Below are positions 1 to 12,863 of a DNA stretch of 64,000 bases, piece after piece. Below the pieces are notes generated by a model that did not search any database, had not been told where the DNA came from, and saw nothing but the letters and a program-made list of their open reading frames with translations. Origin of the DNA: Karalla daura (lineage: Eukaryota > Chordata > Actinopteri > Chaetodontiformes > Leiognathidae); assembly GCA_029224185.1 (NCBI GenBank), contig CM055207.1:15331791-15395790 (forward strand), written 5' to 3'. Each line of letters starts with the position of its first letter. The first letter of the stretch is position 1. Both the position numbers and the translations under genes were made by a program.

Positions 1-2164
1 AAGTCAGTGAGGGAGATTGCACGTAGAAGTGGAACACTGAAGCAGATGGACGGCTGGACTGTTGGAAATATATGACTTGTCAAAGCTTAACTTGACAAGG
101 GGGCATTCTCTTTAATGGGGGAAATCGCTTCAAAGGAGTTTGCACAGTCATGCAGTTAGTGTGCGTGTTGCCTCTGTGTCTCTATCTTAGGATCGCAGCC
201 GTCTGCACAAACTCGACCTGAGGGGTTGTGACCAGGCCAGGCCCGATCCCGACATGCTCAGTTTCATGTCAGAATCCAGTCCGAACTTCATGCCGTTTGT
301 TACCCAGACAATAAGTTCTTCAACCTACGTCCTGCCCTGCTGGGGTTTACGTATCCAACAACGACTTCCCTATTAACTTTCCCGTTTTCCTTTTGACGCA
401 ACTTCTATGGACAACCCTCCGTGCAATCGCACAAGATCTTTGGTTGAAGGACAGGAAATTGTCAATGCAGCTCATGTCCTTCATTTGGGAGGAATCAATA
501 GGAGCACTCGGTTCATTCACTACTGAGCTACAGTTAAACGCACTGGGGCCCCGGGAAGCGCTTCTCATTAACAGAAACTAGCTTTTAATGATGTCCCATC
601 TCATTTAGACTGATGATGCGCATTGATCCTTTTCGCTGCCCGTTGACAGCCCCCCCTCCCCCCGTTTGACCTTTGCACCCAAAGTTACAGTGGTTAAACT
701 GTAAGCTCGCCGGAACAGTTTTATAGGGGGGGGGTCGCGCACCGTGCATCTGCCTCCGTGGGGCCACGCATGGAGGAGAGGAGGAGGTGGAACACTGGGC
801 AGGAATGAGCGGGAGGATGATAACGAGGAGTCGGGGAAGCCGGAGGTCAGCGATAAGTCTAACGAGAGATGATGAGGGCGCGATGACGTGGCTGATGTTG
901 CACTCTCTGCCCTCCCTCTATCTTGGGGCACTGTCTCCCAGCTGATCCCACAGGCCCCCCGTTTCTGCTCCCCTGGACGCGGCTCCACCCTCCCCGGTGG
1001 TCCGCCATAGCCTGCAGGCAGCGGTGACAAATGACTGACAGAGCAACTTTGCTGTCCGTGTTCGGGGAGCCCATGAAGGTGCTCGGTGGTCATTATAGAT
1101 GACCGGGGGCGTTGCAGAGGAAACCCCCAGATGACCTGGCCTGCGTGCCCTCGGCTCACCTCTTTATATGCTAATGGCTCCACGAGGCTGTCTGATGTGC
1201 TAATTTGTAACAGCTTGGCCAATCGGTGGGGAGCGCGACCGTTGCCGTGGCGCCACTCCCCCCCCGTGCCAGGACGGGCTCCGGAGGCGGCAGGTGGACA
1301 GCAGGGCTGCGTGGTTCCCGCCCGGCCGCCTCACCTCCATCATCTGGCTGTGTCCAGCTTCCACATGTCGCGACCCCCCCCCCCCCACCCCGGACAGTCA
1401 CTGCGGAGGAGTCTCCCTCCGTTTTGTTGTGAAAAACCACAGAAGAGCACCATTGTCTGGTGTCAAACGGGAACAAATTTGTCGCACCATGCGGAGTTGA
1501 CATTTTCAGAGGACAGCCCAGCAGGCCTGAAATGGCTCATTTTCTACCTTGCTGAGCACGAGCTTCATTAAGAAAAAAACAAAACGAAACAAAACAAAAG
1601 AAAAAAAACCCATTGAACTCCTCGTCGTTTCGAAAACACGTTCATTAAAGTCTCACCACTGGGAGAATCCGACTGAGACTCCGGTCACGTCTGCAAATGT
1701 GTCGCGCAGACACGGAGCAAACACAAGCAACAGCAACAAAGCACAGATGATTGAGACGCGTTAGAAAAAAGAAAAAAGCCCTCGACTTGAACACGCACGT
1801 AGGGAACACAATCGTTCACAGTCGTTTTTTAAAGGCATCATTGAAACCAGATGCCCTGTGCGCCACTGTTTGTTTAAAGCTTAAGCACGTTTGGACACTT
1901 TAATCCTTCGAACTCACAGTTCAAGTCTTGCCTTGCCTGAAATCTTCAAGGCAAACAAATGTAACATCGAATAATTGACTAAAAGGTGATACCACTTACT
2001 GATGCTACCTATTCTTTACTGTGGTGTTCACCACAACAATAGAATAAGGGATAGTTTATCATTTACAGTCATTCCTCGAGGCTTGACTGTAGCGTGAGCT
2101 TAAAGCAAGATGCATACCGTGTGACTGCAACTCTGACCTGGGTTCCACCTTGCACTGTTCTTAA
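1..2164. other. Non-coding single-copy DNA, no gene seen
   Basis: Both strands carry only short open frames of mixed, non-conserved composition, none resembling a protein I know. A purine-rich A tract lies at about 1,570-1,610. Around 1,165-1,230 there is an AT-rich patch with an octamer-like ATGCTAAT, a second GCTAATTTG word and a CCAAT box in the order GGCCAATCGG, which could be regulatory but cannot be proved here. Confidence 0.6.

Positions 2165-2201
<37 letters not shown>
2165..2201. repeat. (TG)n microsatellite
   Basis: About 16 uninterrupted TG dinucleotides, preceded by one TGTA variant. An ordinary vertebrate-type dinucleotide repeat. Confidence 0.97.
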
Positions 2202-2203
<2 letters not shown>

Positions 2204-2799
2204 ACTCAATTTTCAACCCACTTTGGGTCAAATTGCTCGAGACCAGTTAGAGGTCTCATTTTAACCAGCACAATGTTGTATTTCAGCATTTAAAATGTTA
2301 ACGTTGCGGCCATGCACCGCGATTAGATCTGCGTGCACTCACGGCTCTGTTGGAGTCAGGAGTGACCACAAGTCAGATGCTAATCACAGTTTATTCCTTT
2401 GGAGGAATCGACTAAATCACTTGGGGACATTTGGAACATTTGGATGCTAATGTGAGTAAGCAGAGTGAAAAGGGTTATCCCCCCACTCTGAGAGGCCGCA
2501 AGTGCCCTAATCCACAACAATCACCCCGAAATGAACCAACTTTCCACTAGAGACAGTGGCTCAACAATGAGGCTCGGCCCCCTTTCAAAGCACCGTGGAA
2601 TCAGTCATTCTGTCATTAATGAGCCCTTGTAAAAACACATTGTCTTTGCCAATGGGAAAGAGGAGCCGAGGGGGTGGGGGCGTGGGGGGAGAAATTCTCA
2701 TTCACAGGAAACTTTCACTGTAAAGAATTCCCCTCAAAACAGATTCCTTCCTCCTCCTCAGCCTCCCCCCCGTCCTCCGCCCCCCTCCTCGGGTCCATA
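2202..2799. other. Non-coding single-copy DNA, no gene seen
   Basis: Moderately AT-rich sequence with a G-rich patch near 2,668-2,692 and a C/T-rich patch near 2,748-2,790. No open frame of credible composition and no RNA gene seen. Confidence 0.5.
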
Positions 2800-3310
2800 C
2801 TTGCAGTGCCCGCTAAGCCTGGGCTCCAATTAGGCCATGCAGCTCAATGAGAAGGGAAATAATTGGACATTTGTCTATTAAAGGACGGGACACTGGGGCT
2901 TCTGGTGACAGTGTCCCTCCGTGGATCCTTTCAGAAAAGATGGAATGGAAGAGGGGTCAGGGCATCGGGCACTCTCTCTCACCAAGACCTATGGAGCCCT
3001 TTGCCACGCTAAACTGCCAGTGAAAAGAGGATAATGGCAGATTGATTAGCCCTAATGGACTAATTCTTTAACGGCCGTCATTTGCCGACAATTTTTCACT
3101 CTCCCTCCGTCTTCTGTGGTCTGGGAGCAGGGGCTAAAGCGCTCTCGTATGCCGTATATCAGACGCCATGAGCCACACTGGCCCGCACAGCGCTCAGCAG
3201 CCCACAATGCACCTTTGTTACTGGAAAGATTGGCACCTCAGCAGCAATCACTCTCGAAGTTGTCACTTCTTAATTGCCCCTACAGTAAAAACAGCATCAT
3301 AAATTTAGAG
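2800..3310. promoter_or_regulatory. Candidate conserved non-coding element, TAAT-rich
   Basis: This block differs from its GC- and repeat-rich surroundings. It has many homeodomain-like cores (CCAATTAGG, AATAATTGG, GATTGATTAG, CTAATGGACTAATTC, TTAATTGCC) and a SOX-like CCTTTGTT at about 3,212. It contains no simple repeat and no reading frame of note. Clusters of TAAT and SOX words in ordinary-complexity DNA are typical of vertebrate developmental enhancers, but that is inference; conservation across species was not tested. Confidence 0.3.
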
Positions 3311-3320
3311 CACTTGCAAA

Positions 3321-3338
3321 GGGGGGGGGGGGGGGGGG
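3321..3338. repeat. Poly-G run, 18 nt
   Basis: Eighteen consecutive G. One of at least seven G or C homopolymers of 17 nt or more in the first 32 kb. Confidence 0.97.
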
Positions 3339-6300
3339 AGTGTACGTTTGACTGGTGATGGATTGGGCGCACTTGTCATCTTTCCCACAGCTCTTATGTC
3401 TGACTCACACGAGGGAACCTCGCTTCGATTCCGGCTGAATAGGTTCGGGGCTCCATCGATCTCGGAGGCGCCTTGCGAAAAAAACGTCAAAACATGGAAA
3501 ACTTGGTGTTGGCGCAGAGCAGCGCCGGCGAATGTCGGCGTGTCATGGCTGATCGGGGGAAGGGAAAACCAAACGAGGACCATTAGCCGGGCACGCATTT
3601 CCATGTCGTACGAGGGCGGAATTTCAGTGCGTGGCGTTCTGGGTTTTCGCTCCGGATGAGAGGACCCTCGTCTCGAAACATCCTGTTCTGACGTGGATAC
3701 AATGCAGCACTGTTCACCCAACGTGCCCGGCGCTCCCAGCCACCTCGTGTCAGTCATGATGTATACTTGCCAAATTAGGGCCCGATTAGAAGGAATGGGC
3801 CTCGCGGTGTAAAGATTTATTGCCACGCGGATTCGATTAAGCGCAGCAAAGGCTCCGGCCCGATTGTTTTCTGTGAGCTTTGATGGGACCCGGGGCTGGA
3901 TGTTTAAGAACGGACCCCTGGATGTGGCAGGGAGGAACAGAGAGATGCGTTCACGCGGCAGGGGTGTGGATGGCGTCGCCCCGACAATGCCGCTTCGGAC
4001 CAGGAGAAATGCTGCCGAAATGTGTTAAACTCCTGTTTTCAGTGGAGGCGGAGAGAGCGGGGCGATCCGCTGTCAGGGTTCAGCTGTGTTGTGTGTCCGC
4101 AGAGCGCAGGTTAAAGATTGATGTCTGTCCTAATCCCCATCTCCTCCCACACGCGCACTCTCTCTTCCCCCCCCTTTGTCCCGGCGACCCGAAGCAGAAT
4201 CAAAGAGTGCATTGAACGGACCTGGAGTGCCAGCACACCCCATTGCACATGAAAAACAGATCCTGGCTCCTTTCGCGCCCTGAGAGGTAAGCCCCGAACT
4301 TTGAGGTCCTCATTGTTCCAGTGCACTTTGACACAAGGCAACAATGGGAGCCGTATCTCCAGCCCTAACGCAAAGCTCAGCAGAAGGGGCAGGGGACCAT
4401 TCAGGCCGTCATTAACCCTTGTGCCTGGATATGGAAATCAGAGAATGGGGTAGTTCCACCGTAACACCCTGCCCCGCACACCTCACCCACTGCCCACCCC
4501 TCACCACCCTCCAGCGGCACAGCCCCCCATTGTCCCTTTGTGTCGTGAGTGATGGACTCTGGTGGATGGGAGGAAAGCCGGGGCTGTGGAGAGTCTCGGG
4601 GGCTTGATTGGCAACTTTGGACACGCAAAGCGTCATGAGAGAAGGCCGAGGCAACGATGGGACACCCAAACGGGCCGGCTCCACGAGGAGAAAGGGCAAG
4701 GGGCATGGTGTTGACACACAATCATAATAATAAAGAAGTACGTCCCAGCAGAGCAACTGTGTACACAGCCGGGCCTTTTCTCTGGTGGGTTCACTCGATC
4801 TGCTGTGAACGCTGATGGAGGATCATGCGGATAGCGTGGGGGGGTGTGGGGGAGGCCGACGGTGTTTCGCCGGGGCCCCCTTTGAACCGCAGGAGCATTA
4901 CAAATGCTAAACACCAAGCCAGACCCAGATGATCACCATAGCCTGCGGCAATCAATAAGTGAATGGAGACCAGGTGGCGTCGGCGCCATTCAGAGAGGAA
5001 GGAGGAGGTCACCCAGACTTTACCAAGTGTGGAAGGAGTGAATGCACAATGGAGGGAGGGCAAAGGCGGGGGATCGTGAAAGTGATTGGGACGCTTTTGC
5101 ACGCAGCGCCACCGAAGCGTTGATGAGGCACGATCAATACGTGTGTGTCGGATCTCAAAGCCACGAGTCCGGGGGAAACTAAACCAACGCCGACTAATGC
5201 TCTGGGGCACAGTCCAAAACCTACGGACATTTCTAAACTTCATTCATGCAAGCTTTTTTAGTTTTCGGTAATTGCAATGAAACTTAGAGGTGATTAAAAC
5301 TACTGATCAATCGAGACGATGCTGATACGATTGTAGTCACCAGACTGCAAATATCAGCAGTTATTTTATCAATCAAGGCAATCAATGCTAGGCTGAATTA
5401 ACACACCCAAATAGCTCTTTCACGATGTTACCAACCAAGTCCGAACTGTCCCATTCACACGCTGCTGCCGCCTGCTCCTCAGTGGGTCCGGGTAGCGTAG
5501 ATCCCGGGAATCGAACCAGCGCAAGGTCCAGTCCCAGGCTCGCAGTGCGTGCAGGTGCAGTGCCTGGAGGGGATGAATCAACCTGGTGCTCGTATATCAT
5601 ATTAATAAGCTGCAGCTCTGCTTTTTTCGCCTACACGACACCAATAACCATGAATGAATCCTTGACCGGGATTGAAGCCACGCCTTTGCCCTCAGACGCT
5701 TCTCACCTTCAGACGGGCTGCGGATACTTCTTCGATCCACCTGTGTGCAACACGTCTGACTTCGGCCATCCCCCACCCCCACCCCCCCCCCACCCCCCCT
5801 CCCCCACCCCCCTCCCCTCCCCTTGGGACGACGTGGTTTTTAACGAGCCCGACGCCGGCAGTAACAACAACACGGGAACAATCACAGTCATTCCCATCCA
5901 GCCGACCTTAATCGTATATTTCTGCCCGGGCTGTGATTACTGCAGGAGTTGTAATCAATTAGCGTTTGGTTTCCAGCAGCTCCACTGTCAAGAGCGGCGT
6001 CAACGGAGCCACTGCGCTGTAATCACGGGCTAACAAGCCGGCGCTCCATGTCGTGCGTGTACGTGTACGAGTTGGCGCATCTCTCGGTGGCTGTAGGGAC
6101 GCAGAGTGAAAGCCTGAAATTGAATGACCGACCCTAAAAAAGCCGCCTAGATTGGAACAAATGAAAAAAAATAAGAAGTTACCCCGTGGAGTGGTTTTCT
6201 GGAGCGTTGTCGGGGAAGGTGGGGGAGCTCCGGCCGATCCAGTCGCTTGAAGCACGGGTCGTTCAAGTTGTTACGCAGACATCATGATATCGCCTTGCGA

Positions 6301-7065
6301 TCGTGAAAACGATCCTGCCGCCCGAGGCTTTGCTCTGCCCCGGGGGTTTGCGAGCCCGAATGCCATCCCGCCCGGTGTGACGTGTCCGCGAGGAGGCTGA
6401 GCGATCGATAGAGAAATCGGAACTTCCTGCGGCGAGACGTTTCTCTTCAAACTTTCCGCGGGTGACTCCACGGAGCCCAAGGGCGGCGGAAAGCCATCCG
6501 GGCCGCGGTAGGTGAGACTCGCCGCATTTGCCCCCCTACCGGCCCGATCTCCAGGGTCGCCTCACTTTGAACCTTGCGAGCAGCGGGCGCTGATGAGCCG
6601 GAGCTCCCCCGGCGAGATCGTAACTACAAGCGTTCTCACATTTCCCCACCTCTTGCATGCGAGTTATGAGCTGGGATTTGAATAATCTATCATTTACGCG
6701 GCTACCTGGCCATGCTCTGCGCTCAGCCCTTCATGTCGGTGTGGAAGGCCGGATGACGACTGACTCAAGCCCGTCAATGCCTTTCTAGGAGACTATCAAA
6801 CGTCCCAATTTAACACGCGGGTCCTCCCTGCAGAGCGTGGACGTCAAAAGACTTGCCATTCTTCCCTCCTCTCTGAGATGTCTCGCTCTCCAACGAGCTC
6901 CTGTGGATCCCGAAGCCTCCTGGAGGTTTGGAGACAGTCAGATGACGGGGCAAAGATGCAACGCAGGGACGGGGGGGAAGGCGGAGAGCCGCCCCGACTC
7001 CTGCTCGGCGATGAAGTCCTCTCTCGCCGCCTCGGCTGTTTTAGACGGAAAACACGTGCTTTCGC
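3339..7065. other. Non-coding DNA, no gene seen
   Basis: No convincing exon. A TAAT-containing stretch at about 3,760-3,850 (CCAAATTAGG, CGATTAGAAGG, GATTTATTGCC) and another at about 5,880-5,970 (TGTAATCAATTAGCG) look regulatory in composition. A C-rich tract with (CCCCCA)-like words lies at about 5,770-5,822. The 200-codon frame at 5,425-6,033 runs through that C tract, has no recognisable domain and is not supported as a gene. Confidence 0.45.
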
Positions 7066-7078
7066 AGAGAGAGAGAGA

Positions 7079-7120
<42 letters not shown>
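7066..7120. repeat. (GA)n microsatellite
   Basis: About 27 GA dinucleotides with one GGG interruption at 7,081-7,083. Confidence 0.97.
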
Positions 7121-7122
<2 letters not shown>

Positions 7123-10100
7123 GAGAGCTCACATTCGCGCGCAGCCGTGTTGTGTTTGCAACGCGCGTAATTTCTTGAATCGCTTTCGGCCGCGTTCGGT
7201 AATGGGGAGTAAAAGTTGCGCTTCAGACCCGGTGTGTGACTTGCAGCGCAGTGGATGCCGACTCCTGTAATCTGTGCTGACGGGGTGGGGGTGGGGGGGG
7301 GGGGTTGCGCAATAAACGCTGGTGGAGGATGATAAGGGTTGTCTCAGTGCAAAAGGACTGCAAGTGCTGCAGTTGTGCTGGAGTAGCACGTGGCAGGACG
7401 ACAGCACTAAACGTCTCCGGAGCCTCACGACAACTCTGGGAGGGGGGGGGGGGGAGGGGGGGGGGCTGAAGTAACTCAGATAGGGCCCGATTGAGGGACT
7501 GTTTCCGCATCTCCGCCTCCTCAAACACCACTTTTCCTGCCTCTCTTCCCTTTCTTTTTTTATTCCTCCCCGGAGTTTAGGCGCCCTCAGACTGATCATC
7601 CCGTCGTTTCACAGGACAGCTCGCACAGTTCGTTCCAAACCAGGGCCGCGCGTCCGTTCCCAGGGGGGCCGCGCCGGCCGAGAGCGCCCGTCGTCTCCTT
7701 TTTTTTTTGGTAATTATACAAAAAAAGGAGAATTTCATTTGACCCAGTCACGCCGAGACGAGATCGGCTGCGTCACAAATGACAATACGGACCCCCACGT
7801 CCCATCTGTTCAGAGCCAGCGTGCAGTCAGAGCCCCGCAAGACGCGATCACTGCCGATGAAATCTCAGACTACGAAGATAAAAAAATATAAGTGCGTTGA
7901 AAGGCTGCTGGAAAAAAGCATTGCGCAAGATCACAAAACGGCTCTGAAAACGTCCACGGCGCGGCTCCATTCGAAATGTCCTTGTTTCCGCTTTGAACAG
8001 CGCGAATCGCAAATCGCCACGATGGTGATCGGAAGAATCGACAGAACTCGCGAAAAGCCTCTGAGACGCTGGCTGCCGCCACAAACGACGGGATTCGCTA
8101 CTTTTGGGGGGGAAATTCAAAATCGGGGCGGAAATGTTTCTGACCCGGGTAATGTTTGCGACTCGGGAGGGCGCCGGAGCTAACCGGGAGTCACGCCTGG
8201 CGCCGAAACACGTCGAACCCTCACAATCGAATTCAATCAAAAAAAATAAAGAAAGAATACGGGATTCGAACAAAAGAGACGCTCCGGACGTCTCTGAACG
8301 ACAACTTTTGCTCTCCCTGAGCTTTTGCCGTAGGCGCTCCCACCGTCCGTCCATCCGTCCGTCCGTCCCTGAGAGTCTTCTTCATTATCTGTTGAACGCT
8401 CGCTCGCTTCGTTTGCCCGCTCGGCCCGGGCCTTGTTTGAGGGGATTTGAGGGGCGGGATTGCTAATCCCGACTTTGAACATGAATCGGCGTCCGGGGTG
8501 GGGGGTGGGGGGTGGGGGGAGGCCTCCTGGATTTCCAGCCCCCCTTTCTTATGATAATGGTCCAATCGGTGCGGCCGCAGCGATGAAAATGCCAGCCGGC
8601 TTATCTCGGCGGGACAGCTTGGCGGCGTGGGGGGGGGGGGGGGGTGGGGGGGGGCTGTCGGAAAGACGACCGGGACCTGGTTTTTGAAACGAGGCTGGTC
8701 GCCCGCTCTCGTCTCGGCTGGCTGGTCGCCGCGCTGTTGCTCGCCATGCGTGTGGACGTGCGCGTGCGCGGGCCGAGGGGAACCGTGAATGCAGCGGAAC
8801 GGGCGAACGAACGCTTCGAGGGGGGGGGGGGGGGGGGAACCACCCCCGAGGAAGCATTTGCGTACGTGCATTTGCGGATGATGCGTTTCTGTCTCGTCAG
8901 ACAAGTGCACACCCGGACCGGAGGAGCTCCGAAAGTGCCCGTTTAACAATGCTTTGGACCTACGTCCTGTGTTTAGGGGATGGGGGGGGGGGGGGGGGGT
9001 TGGAAGTGGATGGGAGCACATGAGACATGAGAGCTAGAGTTACCAGCGATTACGGCTTCGTGCCAGATTGTGGGGCCGAGCAGGGGGGGCACCGACTGTC
9101 TCTCGGCGGCCGCAGGGAAGAGGACTTGGTGGTTCCGGACTGGACCCGCGGCTGTTCCCGGCCGCACCAGACACTCGGATACGCGTCTGACGAGACCATC
9201 GATGCGCGTTTTCCCGTCTGTGTCCCGTCCGGGTCGCGTGGGTTGCAGGCATCCGCGCGCGCGCGAGCGAGCCCGGGCGGGAACGGGCCCTCTCACGGGG
9301 CCGCTCTCCCGCTGCGTGACGAGGGGTGGCCCTCTCTGTGAGGCGGCGACGTATCCAGGGCATCCCCAGGGCTGCAACGCTGTAACGAGCGGCCATCGTC
9401 ACCGGCCAGTACGCTGCAGCGGAGATAAGAGAGCGGTCCAGCCTGCAGGCCTGCAGCGCTGCTCGCTCTCCCTACCCCGGAGAGGACGTGTAACTCCTTG
9501 AGTCTCCACATTAAATGATTTTTCCCTTTGGCCTCTCTTGCTCCCCATTACCTCAAATATTCCCCCCTGTTTATCTGTTTTTTCCCCATTTTTTCTCTTC
9601 TTTTTTGCCCAAACTGTTCCATCCTCTTTTCCTCCGGACTGGCAGGGTGCAGGTGGGGAGCGGAGCTGGGGGGCGGGCAGTGGATAACAAGCGGGCAGAG
9701 GGGCATGGTGGTCACGAGCCCACCCGGCATCGAAAAAAAAAAGAGAAAGAGAGGAGGGGAGAAAGGAAAAGCTCCATCAGGGGATCGGAATGGCATGTGC
9801 GGTGTGCCAGCCGGGCTGCGTGGCATGAGCTAAGTTTCTATAAGAGCGAGTGCGGAGCGGAGACAGGACACCGTATCCGCCGGGGAGCGCACGTGTTGCG
9901 CTGGTGACCTTTGGGCCCGCTCTCGTTGCGCAACGCGTGAAATTCTGCGGTGACATCACGCACATAATCATTAGCACAAGGCTGCAGCTGCATATAGACG
10001 CGACATGTAATGAGGACGCAGGTTGCCGGGCCCGGCAGTCGAGTTCTCCGGAGCCAGGACTAGGTTTGCAAAGCACAAAATGGAAACGTCTTAGTCAGCT

Positions 10101-10366
10101 CCGAGTCTTCCCTTCAGCCCCGGAATGTACATTTAGTCGAGTGAGGAGGATATTCTTCTGTTGACTTCACCTCACTTACCTCTTTGGATATGCATGTGCC
10201 AGGAGTTGTGCATATATATGTGTGGAGCTGAAGTCCTCTCGCTTCTGAGGCTCCTTATCAGCTCTGCTCACAAAACCCGGGCCCCACCGCCCTGCACTGG
10301 AGCATGGACACGTGCAGCTACAGGAACACATGCAGAGAGGAGACGCATATGGAAAGTAGACATAGG

Positions 10367-10368
<2 letters not shown>
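7121..10368. other. CpG-rich non-coding DNA with G homopolymers
   Basis: GC- and CpG-rich sequence with long G runs at about 7,282-7,304, 7,442-7,465, 8,629-8,654, 8,821-8,837 and 8,982-8,999. No exon is recognisable. Frames that cross the G runs encode only poly-proline or poly-glycine and are artefacts. It could include a CpG island, but no transcript evidence can be read from the sequence. Confidence 0.5.
9905..9990. promoter_or_regulatory. Candidate regulatory cluster with C/EBP palindrome
   Basis: A perfect GTTGCGCAAC palindrome at 9,925-9,934 matches the C/EBP binding consensus. It follows TGACCTTTGGGCC (9,905), similar to a DR1 nuclear-receptor site. TGACATCACGCACATAATCATTAG follows at about 9,951-9,974 in two adjoining words (a CRE/AP-1-like half and a homeodomain core). 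The density of recognisable words over 80 bp is suggestive; function is inferred only. Confidence 0.25.

Positions 10369-10400
<32 letters not shown>
10369..10400. repeat. (CA)n microsatellite
   Basis: Sixteen perfect CA dinucleotides. Confidence 0.98.
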
Positions 10401-10401
<1 letters not shown>

Positions 10402-12028
10402 TCTCACAAAGGACTGGAGTCACAGTTGGCGGGCGATGTTGGCCACTCGAGCCCGAACACAGAGTCAACAGATCTGCGGGGAAAGCACTCGAGTTTTCAC
10501 ACTGTCTGTCTGAGCTCTTAGGGGATGAGGCCACCAATCCTCTCGGACGAGCGTGTGTAGATACTGTTCTTTGCATTAAGAACATTGTGTCTGAAATTGA
10601 ATTAACTGTTTAACAAGCTGCAACGGGCACCCAGCCCTGCCAAGGCACAACAGAGCAGGAGGAAAATGATCCACTCCTGGGCTTAATGGCTTTCTCCTTG
10701 GCCAAAGTTACACCCCTCCAGCAGATCTCATCAAAAAAAAAGGTTTGAGTAGCTTTTGAGTGGCTCTGCCAACCAACAAGCACAGTCTCCATCCGAGAAA
10801 GCAATTATCTTATAAAGTCCGAGTTAAAATGGAGATGCTGAACTCTGAATAGACATCCGACCTGAAGACGCAGCCGCATTCCTGTCCGGCTGTGGTTTTA
10901 CACAGTCCCACCAGACGCACGCGAACACGCGAAGAACTTTTCCGTCGTCCCAAGCGCGCCTCTGATCACAGAGGAGGAGCGGGACGCGATGGCGTGATGG
11001 CACTCTGAACAATGGCGCATCAAGTGCAATTAGCGGAGCAAGTCCCGTGCTCTCTCTCAGAATGCCCGTTGCCTGCAGACCTCAATCAAAGACGGCTCAT
11101 CCGAAACCCGACGTGCAAGCGCTTTGGAGTCAATTCCTGTATGCATGTTGGAATTCCCAATTCCAACACGCAACGCACAACACGCGGCTTGAAACGGTGT
11201 GTGCGCTGGGCTTCTGCTCCGCGTTGGAAAACATCTGGTGGGTGGCTCCCGGTGCGCGGAGTCCGCCCGATGGCACAGTTTGTCGGCCGTCGCCTGGTCC
11301 AGGTCCGGGGGGGGGAGAGCGTGAACCGCCGTCCCCGCCGCTCCCTGATCAGACCGTGCATGAATTAGAAGCGGCGGCCGTGAACAGGAAGAGACAGGTG
11401 CTCCTCCGGCGGGCCTTTCCACATGACGTGCGTCTGTGTGTGTGTGTGTGTGCGCTGAGAGAAAGGGGTCCACGGTGTTAATCTGTCACACTCCGCTATG
11501 CCCGTCTACGTTCAGCCCGATGTTCATCGATCACACGCGTCCGGTGACACGCACGCGCGCCCTCATTTGCACCTCGCGGTGCCGGTGCGTCTGCATCTTG
11601 AGAGCGACCCAGATGGCCCGACGTCATCGCAGCGTCCTGCGGCACATGCGGCACAACCGGCCACGGCTGCCGAAAGCGGCACTGGCACACCCGCCCCCTT
11701 CCAAAACACCAAGAGCCTGAGACCTCCCAACTGTGGGACACCTGGAGCCCTGAGCTTGGGGGGGAGGGGGGCAGGGGGGGGACTGAAAGCCCTCGTCCTC
11801 CTGCCAACTCCACCCAAAACATGCAATGGTGACACGGCGGACGGTCAGTGTTGGCGGAGCACGAGGGCTCGTCCATCATCGATTAGCTCCCGGCTTTGTT
11901 TGTCGTGTCAGACGGGAACATGTGAGCGGTTTGCCCCCGCCGCACCTCCAGGCCTCTGTGCGTCCGTCGACGCCCAATTGGCTGTGGTGCCGCCCAGTTT
12001 TAGCGCGCCGCAGACGCGCGGCCTGGAG

Positions 12029-12032
<4 letters not shown>
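10401..12032. other. Non-coding DNA, no gene seen
   Basis: Single-copy sequence with no supportable exon. A short (TG)9 lies at 11,435-11,452 and a G-rich stretch at about 11,759-11,781. Confidence 0.5.

Positions 12033-12090
<58 letters not shown>
12033..12090. repeat. (GA)n microsatellite
   Basis: About 29 perfect GA dinucleotides, the longest uninterrupted GA tract in the window. Confidence 0.98.
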
Positions 12091-12095
<5 letters not shown>

Positions 12096-12647
12096 GGGCT
12101 GGGAGCAGCAAGCAGGTGTGAAGAAGCGTGGAAATGCACAAATGTGAAGGCTCTGGTCTGGCTGCATTCACGCCGAGTCATTATCAGACACTTTCACACG
12201 GAGTGACTCATACAGGGGAAGATGAATGACACGTAATGTAACAATGAATACCGCAGGTTGAGCGAGAAGCAGTGCCAGCACCGGTACGAGTGAGGAGCTG
12301 AAGCACTAGCTGAGAGGGGACAGCGAGAGGAGGGAGTTCAGGAGAGGGGAGAGTTAGGGCGGCTTCGGTAGGCGACGGTCGGGAAAGGAGCTACTCTCGA
12401 GGGAGTCGGGTCACCGAGAGTTTTCTGAGGATGGAGATGGATGTCCCTGGCCCGACTCGGTAGCGCAGCTTGCAGATGAGAAAAGTCTGGATTGTCGCGC
12501 TGGTGCCGTCCAGGTGACAGCGCAAGACGCCGGCCGACGGATGAATGCGACCGACGGGGGGTAGCGTGTCAGTTTTAGGCGGGGGGGTTTAGCTCGTGGC
12601 TCCCCCATGCAGCAGAGACCCATCCATCATTCCCGCTCAGTGACAAG
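12091..12647. other. Non-coding DNA, no gene seen
   Basis: Purine-rich sequence (many GAGAGGGA-like words at 12,300-12,400). No exon or RNA gene recognised. Confidence 0.5.
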
Positions 12648-12863
12648 ACACACACACACACACACACACGCACGAGCACCCACGAGTGCGCACCAGTGCC
12701 TCATACGCACAGAGGAACGCGTCCTCCCTTTCCTCAAACATTTCCCGAGATGATCTTAGCGCCACACACACAGGCACACACACACGCACACACACACACG
12801 TCCATCCCATCAAACCATCGAGCCATCCATCTTGTGCCTCCATCCATCCATCTCACCATCTCC
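12648..12863. repeat. Compound (CA)n / (CCAT)n repeat region
   Basis: (CA)n at 12,648-12,670, a second interrupted CA tract at 12,762-12,799 with CG variants, then degenerate CCAT tetranucleotides to about 12,863. Confidence 0.9.

Noticed and set aside
605..1222. 205-codon minus-strand frame
   Set aside because: No recognisable domain; overlaps equally open frames on the other strand in GC-rich DNA.
5504..5517. tRNA gene on the minus strand (GGTTCGATTCCCGG matches a B box)
   Set aside because: No A box at the right distance upstream and no cloverleaf could be drawn; at most a tRNA-derived SINE relic.
5425..6033. 202-codon frame with a proline-rich middle
   Set aside because: The proline stretch is a C-rich tract; the rest shows no domain, signal peptide or splice structure.
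7081..12171. Frames spanning the (GA)n tracts near 7,100 and 12,050
   Set aside because: The apparent proteins are dominated by the dinucleotide repeat, with no domain on either side.
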